A stretch of 64,000 bases of DNA, from positions 62,001 through 126,000 of the forward strand of contig JAKTNV010000231.1 in assembly GCA_022747635.1 (NCBI GenBank). The letters are read 5' to 3'. The DNA is from Hetaerina americana. Lineage: Eukaryota > Arthropoda > Insecta > Odonata > Calopterygidae. The translations under genes were made by a program, and so were the position numbers. Shown here piece by piece: positions 21,401 through 33,229 of the stretch (within the stretch, counting starts at the first letter, position 1; each line of letters starts with the position of its first letter). The notes beneath the pieces were generated by a model. It was not told the DNA's origin. It worked only from the letters and a program-made list of their open reading frames with translations, and searched no databases.

Positions 21401-22482
21401 AAAGCCAAAACGACCGATTCCGAATACCAGCAGCTCTTCAGTGCCGTCCTCAGCTCACTTTCTGACTTTGTCCCAGTCTACACCGACGGGTCAAAGTCAG
21501 AATCTGCATGTGCCTATGCGGTCGTGTCCCACTACCATGGAGTCGTGAGGAAAAAACTGCACACTTCTTGCAGCATTTTCACAGCCGAGCTGTCAGCCAT
21601 AAGGACGGCCCTAGGAGAAATAAAAGAAAGCAATGGCTCTTTCCTCATCTGCACAGACTCGTTGAGCGCCCTAAAATCTTTATCGGTCTTTCCACCTGTG
21701 CACCCGATAGTCCAGGAGATCCATTATACCCTGTTGTCCCTTCAGAGAAAGGGGAACAGGGTCTCCTTTATATGGACTCCTGGTCACGTCGGCATAAGAG
21801 GTAACGAAAAAGCTGACCAGGAAGCGAAGGATGCCCTTCGACAACCCGAGACCGACTCCACCTTGGTTCCAATGGAGGACGTAAAGGCCGCCTTGCGGAA
21901 CTCGGTCCTGCATCAGTGGAAGGAGACTTGGCAGTCTCTGCAAAATAAAAAACTCAGGGCAATAAAACCGGTCGTTTCACCATGGTCCTCTTTCATCCGG
22001 AAAATTCGGAGGGAAGAGGTCATGATTACGCGCCTGAGAATAGGGCACTCTGCCCTCATTCATTCGTACCTCTTTGCGGAGGTAAAAGAACAGCCCCGCT
22101 GCAATGAGTGCCTCCAACCCCTGACCATAAAACATATCCTGACAGAATGTAGAAGATTTCAAGGGACCAGAGACATGTTGAAGATAAGGGGAGACTTAAA
22201 AAATATTTTAGGGGATGACTCTGGGTCTATAAACCGAGTCTTAAGTTTTTTAAGGTATACTGGTTTAATGGGGCAGCTTTAGCTTTGTAGCTCATAATTT
22301 TAATGCTTTTGATTTTAGCATTTTCCTTTTTTTTTGTTTATATTATTTATTTATATATTTATTCGTATTTATTTGTTTACTTATTCCTAGTTTAAAAGGA
22401 ACATAAGTTTTACGTTATGACAGTGGTGCAAAATGACCATAGCTGTCGACGCACCCTACAAACCCCTAAAACTACTACTACT
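18456..22482 (+). mobile_element. Family A, copy 2, right part (ORF1 end to tail)
   Basis: Contains the ORF1 C-terminus and stop (to 18514), spacer, ORF2 and a subfamily 2 3' UTR. That 3' UTR has a T-run near 22325, TTTGTTTACTTATTCCTAG and …CACCCTACAAACCCC before the (ACT)4 tail ending at 22482. The DNA that follows does not match the DNA before 10993, so copy 2 either inserted without a duplication, or its flank was rearranged afterwards. Confidence 0.88.
18591..22282 (+). pseudogene. Family A ORF2 of copy 2, frameshifted
   Basis: The ATG at 18591 opens the endonuclease and linker normally. A 2-bp loss near 19830 (gcgagagtccctc for gcgagagagtccctc) ends this frame at 19883, before the reverse transcriptase. 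RT motifs through YVDD (near 20597) then read in a second frame up to ~20750. There an ~8-bp loss after the KCLHFHRDRGY stretch breaks it again, just C-terminal to YVDD. The remaining thumb, RNase H and CCHC region is open from 20744 to 22282. Motif A has Ile for Ser (YDIVW). Many private substitutions make this copy older than copies 3, 9 and 10. Confidence 0.9.
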
Positions 22483-22755
22483 CCGCTATCGAGGATATGT
22501 AATTTACCCTGTGATCCGTGGGTCTTATATGTCGCCATGCGCCCCGATTCTTTTAGCCAAGAGATGGCGTCAGGGGGCTGTTTCACCCACCAAAGGAGAA
22601 ATAGACAATACACAAGAGGAAAGGACAGTGGTTAGAATTCATACAACATCATACAGGAAAAGAACAGTGCGTTTCGTGGCACGCATAGCCAGAAGAGATG
22701 AGCCACATTGGCCAAATACACATTCAAACACGAAATCCCGCCAAACGGCAAATAA
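22483..22755. other. Flanking DNA right of copy 2, nothing recognised
   Basis: No gene, repeat family or element end could be identified. It does not continue the Jockey-like fragment found left of copy 2. Confidence 0.4.
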
Positions 22756-23040
22756 ATACTCATATATACAGAAACATATATAAGGAAAAGGGATAGGAAC
22801 ACGTATATGAAGGACGAACACAATAGAGGTGGGGAAGGCGGAATCAAATGGATCACAAAAGTAAAAATATCTTGGGAAATAAAATATAGTGGAAAGATCT
22901 GGTGTTCGAGTCCCGGTTGAGGAGATATTTTTACTCTTGTGATCCGTTCGAGTCCGCCTTCCCCACCTCTATTGTGTTCGTCCTTTATATACGTGTTCCT
23001 ATCCCTTTTCCTTATATATGTTTCTGTATATATGAGTATA
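22756..23040. repeat. Foldback element: ~117-bp inverted repeat around a 50-bp spacer
   Basis: Left arm 22756-22872 is the reverse complement of right arm 22923-23040 with only about five to seven mismatches. It starts with ATACTCATATATACAG and ends with GTAAAAATATCT. The spacer (about 22873-22922) contains ggtgttcgagtcccggtt, and the right arm contains gttcgagtccg. Both resemble the RNA polymerase III B box (GTTCGANTCC) of tRNAs and tRNA-derived SINEs. It may be a foldback transposon, a MITE, or two SINE-like units in opposite orientation. No target-site duplication was recognised, because AT repeats adjoin the right end. Confidence 0.75.
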
Positions 23041-23215
23041 TATATATATATATATAATTATTATTATTATTATTATTATTAAAATAAAAAAAAAGAGAAA
23101 GAAAAAAAAGAGAACAGAAAAAAAACAATCTATTAAAATAAAGAAGATAAAAAAACCTACTTATAAAAAAAATTAAATTACAAAAAAATTAAATTACAAA
23201 AAAATTAATAATGCA
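23036..23215. repeat. Low-complexity AT tract
   Basis: (TA)n at about 23036-23056, then (ATT)n to about 23080, then A-rich stretches with GAAAAA and AAATTA units to about 23215. Confidence 0.9.
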
Positions 23216-24369
23216 TTTTAATCATCAAAATCAATATATGTAATAATCTGCTCTTTATCTATTGTATATCACCAAATTATATTTGTCACTATCGTCATTT
23301 GTAAATAGTTCTTAGTATAGTCTGTAAGTTTCATCCTCTCGCGAACAACATAAGCACATGTCCCAATATCTCACAAGTCACTTCCTTGTCTGCTGTTAAA
23401 ACCACCGGTAATGGTGGGTACTCCTACCGGTACGGATATTCTTGTCGGCACTTAGGTGCTGCATCAGACTGGGGGTCCTGTTCAGAGGAAGACACATACT
23501 GGATACTCTCACTGACTAGACGAATACTACTGGCATACTAATGCGATGCTGGATACTGATACTGGATACTCACTGACTGCACTGCACTGAGGATTAGTCT
23601 CACTGATACTCACTGGATACTCATTGGACTTAATTACTGACACTGCAGGACAGACTATTCTACGGACTCTGCACACTCTGGTGATCCTCCTGGACATCTC
23701 CTTTGCTCTCTAAATCGACGAAATTTCGAGGGAAAGCATACCTGAACATCTGAGGTTGACGGACCTTTTTAGGACCGAGCCTGCCACTCGTACATCCTTT
23801 CCTTTCCTGTTTAAGTCTTCATGGCGCTGCAGATATTACTCACATATCGATAGGCTCACTACACTCAGGTGACTAGAGACTTTCTCAGCCGTAGCTCCGG
23901 AGGGGGCAGGATAACTTAGTCCCTCCTTCTCACTCTCCGGTGGCAATCGAGCTGTCCCCGTTGGTCGTCTCGTGCGGTTACCAAAGAAAGGGAGCCAGTC
24001 TCCCCTTGCACTTCTTTGGGACCCGGGCGGGTCCACTTCTTCTCCCAGACTTAGGGCGGGAAGATTCCTGGGCACGGACCTGCTGCGCCCGCTTTGCGGA
24101 TCGGCAGGGGTGTCCAAGGGGTCTCCCATGGCAACCCCCTCCCCCCTTAGGTACGTCTCAAGTCGCCCACACACACAACATTCACTACACACATCCACAC
24201 TTACCTTTCTCACTATTTTAGATCTTAACCTCTTCTCACTATTTTAGATCTTAACCTCTTCTCACTATTTTAGATCTTAACCTCCTGAGACGCCAACTGT
24301 GACGCCACCTGTAACCAAGTTGCATTGGCCGTTGAAATCTCCCATATATATTGCCGCTTTAAGCCTATA
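23216..24369. other. Non-coding DNA, possible decayed LTR-type repeat
   Basis: No coding region is supported. From about 23490 to 23650 there is a loose tandem of ACTGGATACTCACTGA-like units. From 23860 to 24170 the DNA is GC-rich and open on the minus strand for 125 codons, but it has no recognisable domain. At about 24298 the sequence TGTGACGCCACC resembles the start of many LTRs. The pre-insertion sequence continues after composite B at 33441, with a TATAAAAG at about 33514. An LTR origin is a guess. Confidence 0.35.
24206..24283. repeat. Three tandem copies of a 26-bp unit
   Basis: The unit cttctcactattttagatct-taacct repeats exactly three times. The GATCTTAACC part is at 24221, 24247 and 24273. 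Confidence 0.95.
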
Positions 24370-24380
24370 ACCCGCTTAGT
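24370..24380. repeat. Target-site duplication of composite B (copies 4+5), left
   Basis: acccgcttagt, 11 bp, stands directly before the 5' C-run of copy 4. It recurs at 33430-33440 after the tail of copy 5, not after the tail of copy 4. Confidence 0.92.
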
Positions 24381-24960
24381 CCCCCCTGCGGGTAGGGGGG
24401 TAGAGAATACTCCTGCAGTATCCCTGCTTGTCGTAAGAGGCGACTAAAAGGGCGGGGAGAAAACCCCGAAAACAAACCCCAAGCCAGCAAGAGATGCGTC
24501 CGGACAGTGCTGTGGATCCACTGTCTGTGAGCGGCCATACCATCTGGCCTGCGATCCGCCCAGGTGTTTGCCGTGCCTGGAGACCCGTAAGGGAGAGAAG
24601 GGGATCCTGGAGGGTGATCTTTCTGGTTCCCAGCATGGACCGGAGAGCGATATCCCTCTTCGGCCCCGGATTTCGCGTAAACGGGAGGCCGGGACCTAGC
24701 CACTCCCGGTCAATCGGCTTCCGTCGCGTTTTTGCTCCGGTGGCGAGTGCCAAGGTTGTGGGGCTCTGCGTAGGGAGGTCGGAGATGTAAGGGTTTTGGT
24801 GGGCCCTTGCACCGATGATCCACCCCGAAACAGACAACCACTCCAGAAGCGCTATATCCCTCGAGTTAGCCCTGGCGACCGCTCCGGTTTGGCGGAGTGG
24901 CGTCCCAAATAAGTGGCTCCGTGGCGGGTGGGGAGGCCGAGGGACGAATCATTTACTATT

Positions 24961-26125
24961 ATGGAGGAAAAACCCTTTCCACCACTAAAAAGATCCCGTC
25001 CGGACACCGGCGGGGGAGAAAAGTGTATTGGCGCATGTAAGCGCTATTTAATTAAGTCGTGCATAAAGGAAGGTGAAACCTTGAAAAAGGTTTCTCCTTT
25101 CTTAATTCGCAGAGTTTTGTCACAGATTGTGCCTGGGGACCCAAAGAGCGTGAAGAAGCTCAGGGATGGTACACTACTTATAGAGACCCTGAACGACACA
25201 GAGCGAAAAACTACTTGCTATGGGAACGCTCCATGACATTCCGATTAAGGTGGAGGTGCACCGCACTCTTAACACCTGTCGGGGAGTCATCAGTCACTAC
25301 GACCTTCTATACGTGGACATCGAAGAAATCAAGAGAGAAATGTTCTCTCAGGGAGTGACTGATTGTCGTCGACTCACCACAAGGCGCAACGGAGAAAACG
25401 TAAACAGCACCTCCGTGATCTTGACGTTTGCGCGTTGAAGACTACCCGACAAGGTGTTGGTGGGCTATGAATCGGTACCAGTGAGGCCATTCATCCCGAA
25501 TCCCGTGCGTTGTTTCAAATGCCAACGGTTCGGCCATGTCGCGTCGCGCTGCGAGGGCAAGGCCACCTGCCCGCGCTGTGGCAAAGACGCGCACGAGGAT
25601 AAAGAGTGCTCTTCGGAAACTCTTTGTGTGAATTGCGAGGGTACACACCCAGTGTACTCTCGTGATTGCCCGAAGATGAAAGAAGAGAGGAAAGTCATGG
25701 AGATAAAAACACTGGAAAAAATCCCATATGCGGAAGCGAGGAGAAAATACAGGGCGCTAATCGCTCCAACTTTCTCCCGGTCCTTTGCTTCCGTTGCAAC
25801 CACGCAATGTGTAAAGTGTACCATCGCCACGCAGACAGAGATCCCGAAAGAATCCCCAATAGAAACCACGCAAGTGCCTAAACCAAAAAGGGTGAAGGAT
25901 GGAAAGAGTAAGGTGGACAAGGAGCCACCTACTCCTGTGGGCCCTTCAAAGAAGAGCCCACTAAAAACCACCAAGGGGAACACGCCAAAAGGGCGTGAGA
26001 ATACACCTTCCCCGCCGCCTCCAGTGAAGCCAAAGAAGGCGGAGGTAATTGAAGAGGACCAGAGTATCTCTGATACTGAGGTCTTCGCAAACGAGTGGAA
26101 GAGGAAACATCGCTTCAAGCGATAA
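24961..26125 (+). pseudogene. Family A ORF1 of copy 4, frameshifted
   Basis: Starts at the Met-Glu-Glu-Lys ATG. Near 25195 a 2-bp loss (gaacgacacagagc for gaacgacacacagagc, as seen in copy 11) breaks the frame. Near 25434 gcgcgtgatagac is altered to gcgcgttgaagac, adding a second break. The zinc knuckles at about 25510-25670 and the Lys/Pro-rich tail to the stop at 26125 are otherwise intact. The body is closest to copy 11 (shared acactacttatagag and ccaatagaaaccacg variants). Confidence 0.9.
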
Positions 26126-26207
26126 CCTCAATAGAGTTGGTCATCTCCCTTTTTAGTCAACTTATTTATTTATATATTTATTTATTTATTCTAATTTAAC
26201 ACTTTAA

Positions 26208-29200
26208 ATGTGTTCCATTCTGCAGTGGAACTGCAATGGCTTTTATCGGCACAAGGAGGAGCTGGCCATTTTAATCCAAGATTTTAAACCCTCTTGTATT
26301 TGTCTCCAAGAGACCCATTTTAAGGCTGAAGATGAGGGTATTTTGAAGGGGTTCACTGTTTTTAGAACGGATGACCTAAGTGGCCAACGAGCCCAAGGGG
26401 GAGTAGCAGTTGCGGCCCGTGAGGCCCTTTACACCTCGCGAGTCCAACTGAACTCTCCATTCCAGGCCGTCGCTGTCACGGTGCACACCCCTGAGAGGAT
26501 GACGTTATGCAACGTGTATCTGCCAGAGGGTGCACCGGTGACCCGCCTGAACCTTGAAGCCCTTGTCCACCAGCTTCCTCAGCCGTTCATTTTGATGGGA
26601 GATTTTAATGCCCATGATCCTCTCTGGGGAGGGCCAGAAACCCAAAGCAATAGGAGAGGTCGAATTTTATCCAACTTTATTGAGGATTTTAACCTGTTTT
26701 TATTAAATAGCGGCGAAAAAACCCGCTTTAACAGCTTTAATGGGGAATTCTCAGCAATAGATCTTTGTCTATGCTCGAGAAGTCTAGCCCCAAAGCTGAA
26801 AATGTCCACCCACAACGATCTCTGTGGGAGTGACCATTTTCCTCTTCTACTCGTTAAAGAAGACTCTTCGCCCACCATTTCAAAACCTGCGGAAAAGTGG
26901 CGTATTAACCGTGCGGACTGGCCACTTTTCAAGCGTACGTTTACATATAAACACGACGCAAGTTTCGACGCGTTGCACAACGTCGATAAACTAAGTTCAA
27001 CGCTGTTGGCGGCAGCTACCAAAAGTATCCCTCGTACGTCCGGGAACATTAATCGAGCTCCTGTCCCTTGGTGGAACGGGGAATGCGACCGGGCGATTCG
27101 GGCGAGGAAAAAAGCATTGAGTATTTTTAGAAAATATCCCACGGCAACTAATCTGGCATCGTACCGCCGCCTGAGAGCGCGAGCTCGAAGGGCCGTGAAG
27201 GAGGCCAAGAGGGCTTCCTGGATAGAATACGTCTCTACCATCAACCATCGCACGCCGCTTGGTCAGGTTTGGGACAAAGTGAAGAAAATCTCCGGGTCCA
27301 AGGGCTCATTTGTCATCTCGCCATTGCTTGTTGCTGGCCGGGTGGTTAATTCACCTGCCGAAATAAGCAACATATTTGCCAGTCAGTTCGCGGCCAATAG
27401 CAGTGACGAGGGCTATGCCGCGGACTTTGCGAACTTGAAGAGGCGATGCGAGAGAGTCCCTCTCAATTTTGGTGCAGGTCCTACAAGCGAATATTACAAT
27501 GAGCCTTTCACGTCCTGGGAGCTTAAATCCGCCATCGAAGACTCCCATTACACCTCGCCAGGGGCGGACGAAATCCACAACGCATTTCTCCGGAACATTC
27601 CGGAAACTGCGATTGGGGAGGTCCTAAATACCCTCAACCAACTTTGGAACGAGGGCAGTTTTCCAAATGCCTGGCGAGAGTCCATCGTGATACCAATCCC
27701 AAAACAGGGCAAGGACAAAAATGACCCGAACAACTACCGTCCCATATCTCTCACCAGCTGCCTGTGCAAGGTGATGGAACGGATGGTAAACCGACGTCTC
27801 ATGTGGTGCTTGGAGAGTCGACACCTGCTCTCCGACGCTCAGTGCGGCTTTCGGCGTGGCAGGTCCACGACAGACCATCTGGTGCGCACTGAGAACTTCA
27901 TCCAGGAAGCCTTTCTCCACCGTCAACACGTCATAGCAGTCTTCTTCGACCTGGAGAAGGCCTATGATAGTGTGTGGCGATGGAGAATCCTCAACACGCT
28001 CCACAAGTGGGGATTTAGAGGCAACATGGCCCTATTTATCAGAAATTTTTTAACTAACCGCCTTTTTAAAGTAAGGACTGGGAAGCACTTATCCCGATCT
28101 TTTACACAGGAGAACGGGGTACCCCAGGGTTCAGTACTGAGCGTGACGTTATTTGCCATCGCCATCAACGACGTGGTGGAATGCATCAATGCCCCGGTGA
28201 TGGCATCGCTCTATGTGGACGACTTAGCCATATTTTGCCGGTCGACACGACTGCCAAACGCTTCCAGGCAAGCCCAGGTGACTAAACAAACTGGGAGAGT
28301 GGTCGCGAAAGAACGGATTTCGTTTCTCCATGGAGAAAACGAAATGCGTGCACTTTCACCGTCTTCGCGGTTACCACGTTACCCCGACCCTAACCCTGTT
28401 GGGTAGGATTCTTCCATTTGTGGAGTCCGTCCGCTTTCTCGGCATGATCCTGGACCAAAAGCTGAACTGGCGGGAGCATATCCGCGTGTTACGCGAGAGG
28501 TGTCGCCAAACCCTCAACGTTTTAAAGTTTTTAACTCACTCCACTTGGGGAGCAGACCGCACCACCATGCTTTTATTGTACAGAGGCTTGGTGCGATCCA
28601 AATTGGACTATGGTTCCATAGTGTATTCCTCAGCACGAGAGTCTTACTTGAGACCACTCACATGTGTCCACAATGCTGGGATACGGTTGGCCACCGGGGC
28701 ATTTAGAACAAGCCCAGTCCCAAGCTTACTTGCAGACGCAGGGGAGCCTCCGTTGGAAACCCGCAGGATGATTTTAATGGGCAACTATGCCTGTAAAATT
28801 TTATCAGAGACAATCCACCCTTGTTTTAACATAGTTTTTAACCAACGGTTTTTAGACTTATTTAACAGGCGGAGAAGGGCAACTAGGCCCTTTGCCGTTC
28901 GTTTTAATGATTTTATTAATGAGGTAAACTTTACATTTCCTCAAATATGCCCCGTCTCCTATGCTAAGTATCCGCCTTGGTTAACACCAATGCCGGATAT
29001 TAAACTCATTGCCAGTGCACGCCGCAAAGCCAAAACGACCGATTCCGAATAGCAGCAGCTCTTTAGTGCCGTCCTCAGCTCACTTTCTGACTTTGTCCCA
29101 GTCTACACCGACGGGTCAAAGTCAGAATCTGTATGTGCCTATGCGGTCGTGTCCCACTACCATGGAGTCGTGAGGAAAAAACTGCACACTTCTTGCAGCA

Positions 29201-29902
29201 TTTTCACAGCCGAGCTGTCAGCCATAAGGACGGCCCTAGGAGAAATAAAAGAAAGCAATGGCTCTTTCCTCATCTGCACCGACTCGTTGAGCGCCCTAAA
29301 ATCTTTATCGGTCTTTGCACCTGTGCACCCGATAGTCCAAGAGATCCATTATACCCTGTTGTCCCTTCAGAGAAAGGGGAACAGGGTCTCCTTTATATGG
29401 ACTCCTGGTCACGTCGGCATAAGAGGCAACGAAAAAGCTGACCAGGCAGCGAAGGATGCCCTTCGACAACCCGAGACCGACTCCACCTTGGTTCCAATGG
29501 AGGACGTGAAGGCTGCCTTGCGGAACTCGGTCCTGCATCAGTGGAAGGAGACTTGGCAGTCTCTGCAAAATAATAAACTAAGGGCAATAAAACCGGTCGT
29601 TTCCCCATGGTCCTCTTCCATCCGGAACATTCGGAGGGAAGAGGTCATGATTACGCGCCTGAGAATAGGACACTCTGCCCTCACTCATTCGTACCTCTTT
29701 GCGGAGGTAAAAGAACAGCCCCGCTGCAATGAGTGCCTCCAACCCCTGACGATAAAACATATCCGTATGTACAACATACCAAAGGGCCAGAGACATGTTG
29801 AAGATAAGGGGAGACTTAAGAAATATTTTAGGGGATGACTCTGGGTCTATAAACCGAGTCTTAAGTTTTTTAAGGTATACCGGTTTAATGGGGCAGCTTT
29901 AG
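26208..29902 (+). pseudogene. Family A ORF2 of copy 4, frameshift and stop
   Basis: The endonuclease and reverse transcriptase are open from the ATG at 26208 through YVDD (near 28212). A 2-bp loss near 28280 (gactaaacaa), the same as in copy 1, then ends the frame at 28406. A nonsense change TAC to TAG at about 29050 lies before RNase H. A small deletion near 29763 removes part of the terminal CCHC region (the H-I-L-T-E-C stretch). RNase H itself (29110-29460) is readable. Not functional. Confidence 0.9.
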
Positions 29903-30106
29903 CTTTGGAGCTCATAATTTTAATGCTTTTGATTTTAGCATTTTCCTTTTTTTTTTTTTGTTTATTTTATCTATTTATATATTTATTCGTATTTATTTGT
30001 TTACTTATTCCTAGTTTAAAAGGAACATAAGTTTTACGTAATGACAGTGGTGCAAAATGACCATAGCCGTCGACGCACCCTACAAACCCCTAAAACTACT
30101 ACTACT

Positions 30107-33100
30107 CTAGCCCCAAAGCTGAAAATGTCCTCCCACAACGATCTCTGTGGGAGTGACCATATTCCTCTTCTACTCGTTAAAGAAGACTCTTCGCCCACCA
30201 TTTCAAAACCTCCGGAAAAGTGGCGTATTAACCGTGCGGACTGGCCACTTTTCAAGCGTACGTTTACATATAAACACGACGCAAGTTTCGACGCATTGCA
30301 CAACGTCGATAAACTAAGTTCAACGCTGTTGGCGGCATCTACCAAAAGTATCCCTCGTACGTCCGGGAATATAAATCGATTTCCTGTCCCTTGGTGGAAC
30401 GGGGAATGCGACCGGGCGATTCGGGCGAGGAAAAAAGCATTGAATATTTTTAGAAAATATCCCACGGCAACTAATCTGGCATCGTACCGCCGCCTGAGAG
30501 CGCGAGCTCGAAGGGCCGTGAAGGAGGCCAAGAGGGCTTCCTGGATAGAATACGTCTCTACCATCAACCATCGCACGCCACTTGGTCAGGTATGGGACAA
30601 AGTCAAGAAATTCTCCGGGTCCAAGGGCTCATTTGTCATCTCGCCGTTGCTTGTTGCTGGCCGGGTGGTTAATTCACCTGCCGAAATAAGCAACATATTT
30701 GCCAGTCAGTTCGCGGCCAATAGCAGTGACGAGGGCTATACCGCGGACTTTGTGTACAGGAAGAGGCGATGCGAGAGAGTCCCTCTCAATTTTGGTGCAG
30801 GTCCTACAAGCGAATATTACAATGAGCCTTTCACGCCCTGGGAGCTTAAATCCGCCATCGAAGACTCCCATTACACCTCGCCAGAGGCGGACGAAATCCA
30901 CAACGCATTTCTCCGGAACATTCCGGAAACTGCGATTGGGGAGGTCCTAATTACCCTCAACCAACTTTGGAACGAGGGCAGTTTTCCAAATGCCTGGCGA
31001 GAGTCCATCGTGATACCAATCCCAAAACAGGGCAAGGACAAAAATGACCCGAACAACTAACGTCCCATATCTCTCACCAGCTGCCTGTGCAAGGTGATGG
31101 AACGGATGGTAAACCGACGTCTCATGTGGTGCTTGGAGAGTCGACACCTGCTCTCCGACGCTCAGTGCGGCTTTCGGCGTGGCAGGTCCACGACAGACCA
31201 TCCGGTTCGCGCTGAGAACTTCATCCAGGAAGCCTTTCTCCAACGTCAACACGTCATAGCAGTCTTCTTCGACCTGGAGAAGGCCTATGATAGTGTGTGG
31301 CGATGGAGAATCCTCAACACGCTCCACAAGTGGGGATTTAGAGGCAACATGGCCCTATTTATCAGAAATTTTTTAACCAACCGCCTTTGTAAAGTAAGGA
31401 CTGGGAAGGACTTTTCCCGATCTTTTACACAGGAGAACGGGGTACCACAGGGTTCAGTACTGGGCGTGACGTTATTTGCCATCGCCATCAACGACGTGGT
31501 GGAATGCATCAATGCCCCGGTGATGGCATCGCTCTATGTGGACGACCTAGCCATATTTTGCCGGTCGACACGACTGCCAAACGCTTCCAGGCAAGCCCAG
31601 GTGACTCTAAACAAACTGTGAGAGTGGTCGCGAAAGAACGGATTTCGTTTCTCCATGGAGAAAACGAAATGCGTTCACTTTCACCGTCTTCGCGGTTACC
31701 ACGTTACCCCGACCCTAACCCTGTTGGGTAAGATTCTTCCATTTGTGGAGTCCGTCCGCTTTCTCGGCATGATCCTGGACCAAAAGCTGAACTGGCGGGA
31801 GCATATCCGCGTGTTACGTGAGACGTGTCGCCAAACCTGCAACGTTTTAAAGTTTTTAACTCACTCCACTTGGGGAGCAGACCGCACCACCATGCTTTTA
31901 TTGTACAGAGGCTTGGTGCGATCCAAACTGGACTATGGTTCCATAGTGTATTCCTCAGGACGAGAGTCTTACTTGAAACCACTTACATGTGTCCACAATG
32001 CTGGGATACGGTTGGCCACCGGGGCATTTAGAACAAGCCCAGTCCCAAGCTTACTTGCAGACGCAGGGGAGCCTCCGTTGGAAACCCGCAGGATGATTTT
32101 AATGGGCAACTATGCCTGTAAAATTTTATCAGAGACAATCCACCCTTGTTTTAACATAGTTTTTAACCAACGGTTTTTAGACTTATTTAACAGGCGGAGA
32201 AGGGGAACTAGGCCCTTTGCCGTTCTTTTAATGATTTTATGAACGCGGTAAATTTTACATTTCCTCAAGCATGCCCCGTCTCCTATGCTAAGTAGTTGCC
32301 TTGGTTAACGCCAATGCCGGATATTAAACTCATTGCCAGTGCACGCCGCAAAGCCAAGACGACCGATTCCGAATACCAGCAGCTCTTCAGTGCTGTCCTC
32401 GGCTCACTTTCCGACTTTGTCCCAGTCTACACCGACGGGTCAAAGTCGGAATCTGCATGTGCCTATGTGGTCGTGTCCCACTACCACGGAGTCGTGAGGA
32501 AAAAACTTCACACTTCTTGCAGCATTTTCACAGCCGAGCTGTCAGCCATAAGGACGGCCTTAGGAGAAATAAAAGAAAGCAATGGCTCTTTCCTCATCTG
32601 CACAGACTCGTTGAGCGCCTTAAAATCTTTATGTCTTCGCACCTGTGCACCCGATAGTCCAGGAGATCCATTATACCCTGTTGTCCCTTCAGAGAAAGGG
32701 TAACAGGGTCTCCTTTATATGGACTCCTGGTCACGTCGGCATAAGAGGTAACGAAAAAGCTGACCAGGCAGCGAAGGATGCCCTTCGAAAACCCGAGACC
32801 GACTCCACCTTGGTTCCAATGGAGGACGTAAAGGCCGCCTTGCGGAACTCGGTCCTGCATCAGTGGAAGGAGACTTGGCAGTCTCTGCAAAATGATAAAC
32901 TCAGGGCAATAAAACCGGTCGTTTCACCATGGTCCTCTTCCATCCGGAAAATTCGGAGGGAAGAGGTCATGATTACGCGCCTGAGAATAGGGCACTCTGC
33001 CCTCATTCATTCGTTCCTCTTTGCGGAGGTAAAAGAACAGCCCCGCTGCAATGAGTGCCTCCAACCCCTAACCATAAAACATATCCTGACAGAATGTAGA

Positions 33101-33229
33101 AGATTTCAAGGGACCAGAGACATGTTGAAGATAAGGGGAGACTTAAAAAATATTATAGGGGATGACTCTGGGTCTATAAACCGAGTCTTAAGTTTTTTAA
33201 GGTATACTGGTTTAATGGGGCAGCTTTAG
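30107..33229 (+). pseudogene. Family A ORF2 fragment of copy 5, many lesions
   Basis: Covers the end of the endonuclease (SDH motif near 30160), the linker, RT, RNase H and CCHC. Nonsense changes: TAC to TAA at about 31058 (in the YRPISL stretch) and GGA to TGA at about 31619 (after YVDD). A 1-bp loss near 32226 and a TAT to TAG change near 32293 follow. A deletion near 32632 removes part of the RNase H region after the CTDSLSAL motif. The first part reads in frame from the 3' UTR of copy 4 through the ACT repeat. Confidence 0.92.

Larger units (their letters stand above)
24381..30106 (+). mobile_element. Family A, copy 4 (full length, broken), 5' member of fused composite B
   Basis: Begins with six C then TGCGGGTAGGGGGG and ends with an (ACT)4 tail at 30106. 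The subfamily 2 3' UTR carries a long T-run near 29950. The tail is followed not by a target-site duplication but directly by internal ORF2 sequence of copy 5. ORF1 and ORF2 both carry multiple lesions. An in-frame TAA at 24910 upstream of ORF1 is shared with copy 7. Confidence 0.92.

Noticed and set aside
22895..22915. tRNA gene at the B-box-like ggtgttcgagtcccggtt
   Set aside because: No acceptor stem, D arm or anticodon arm could be placed around it. Only the T-arm-like motif is present.
23836..24213. 125-codon minus-strand frame in GC-rich DNA
   Set aside because: No domain, Pro/Ser/Arg-rich composition, no matching start context, and close to repeat-like DNA. Treated as non-coding.
30100..30112. 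Nested insertion of copy 4 into copy 5 as the explanation of composite B
   Set aside because: Nested insertion requires a duplication of the copy 5 sequence on the left of copy 4. The left flank instead matches the DNA after the copy 5 tail.
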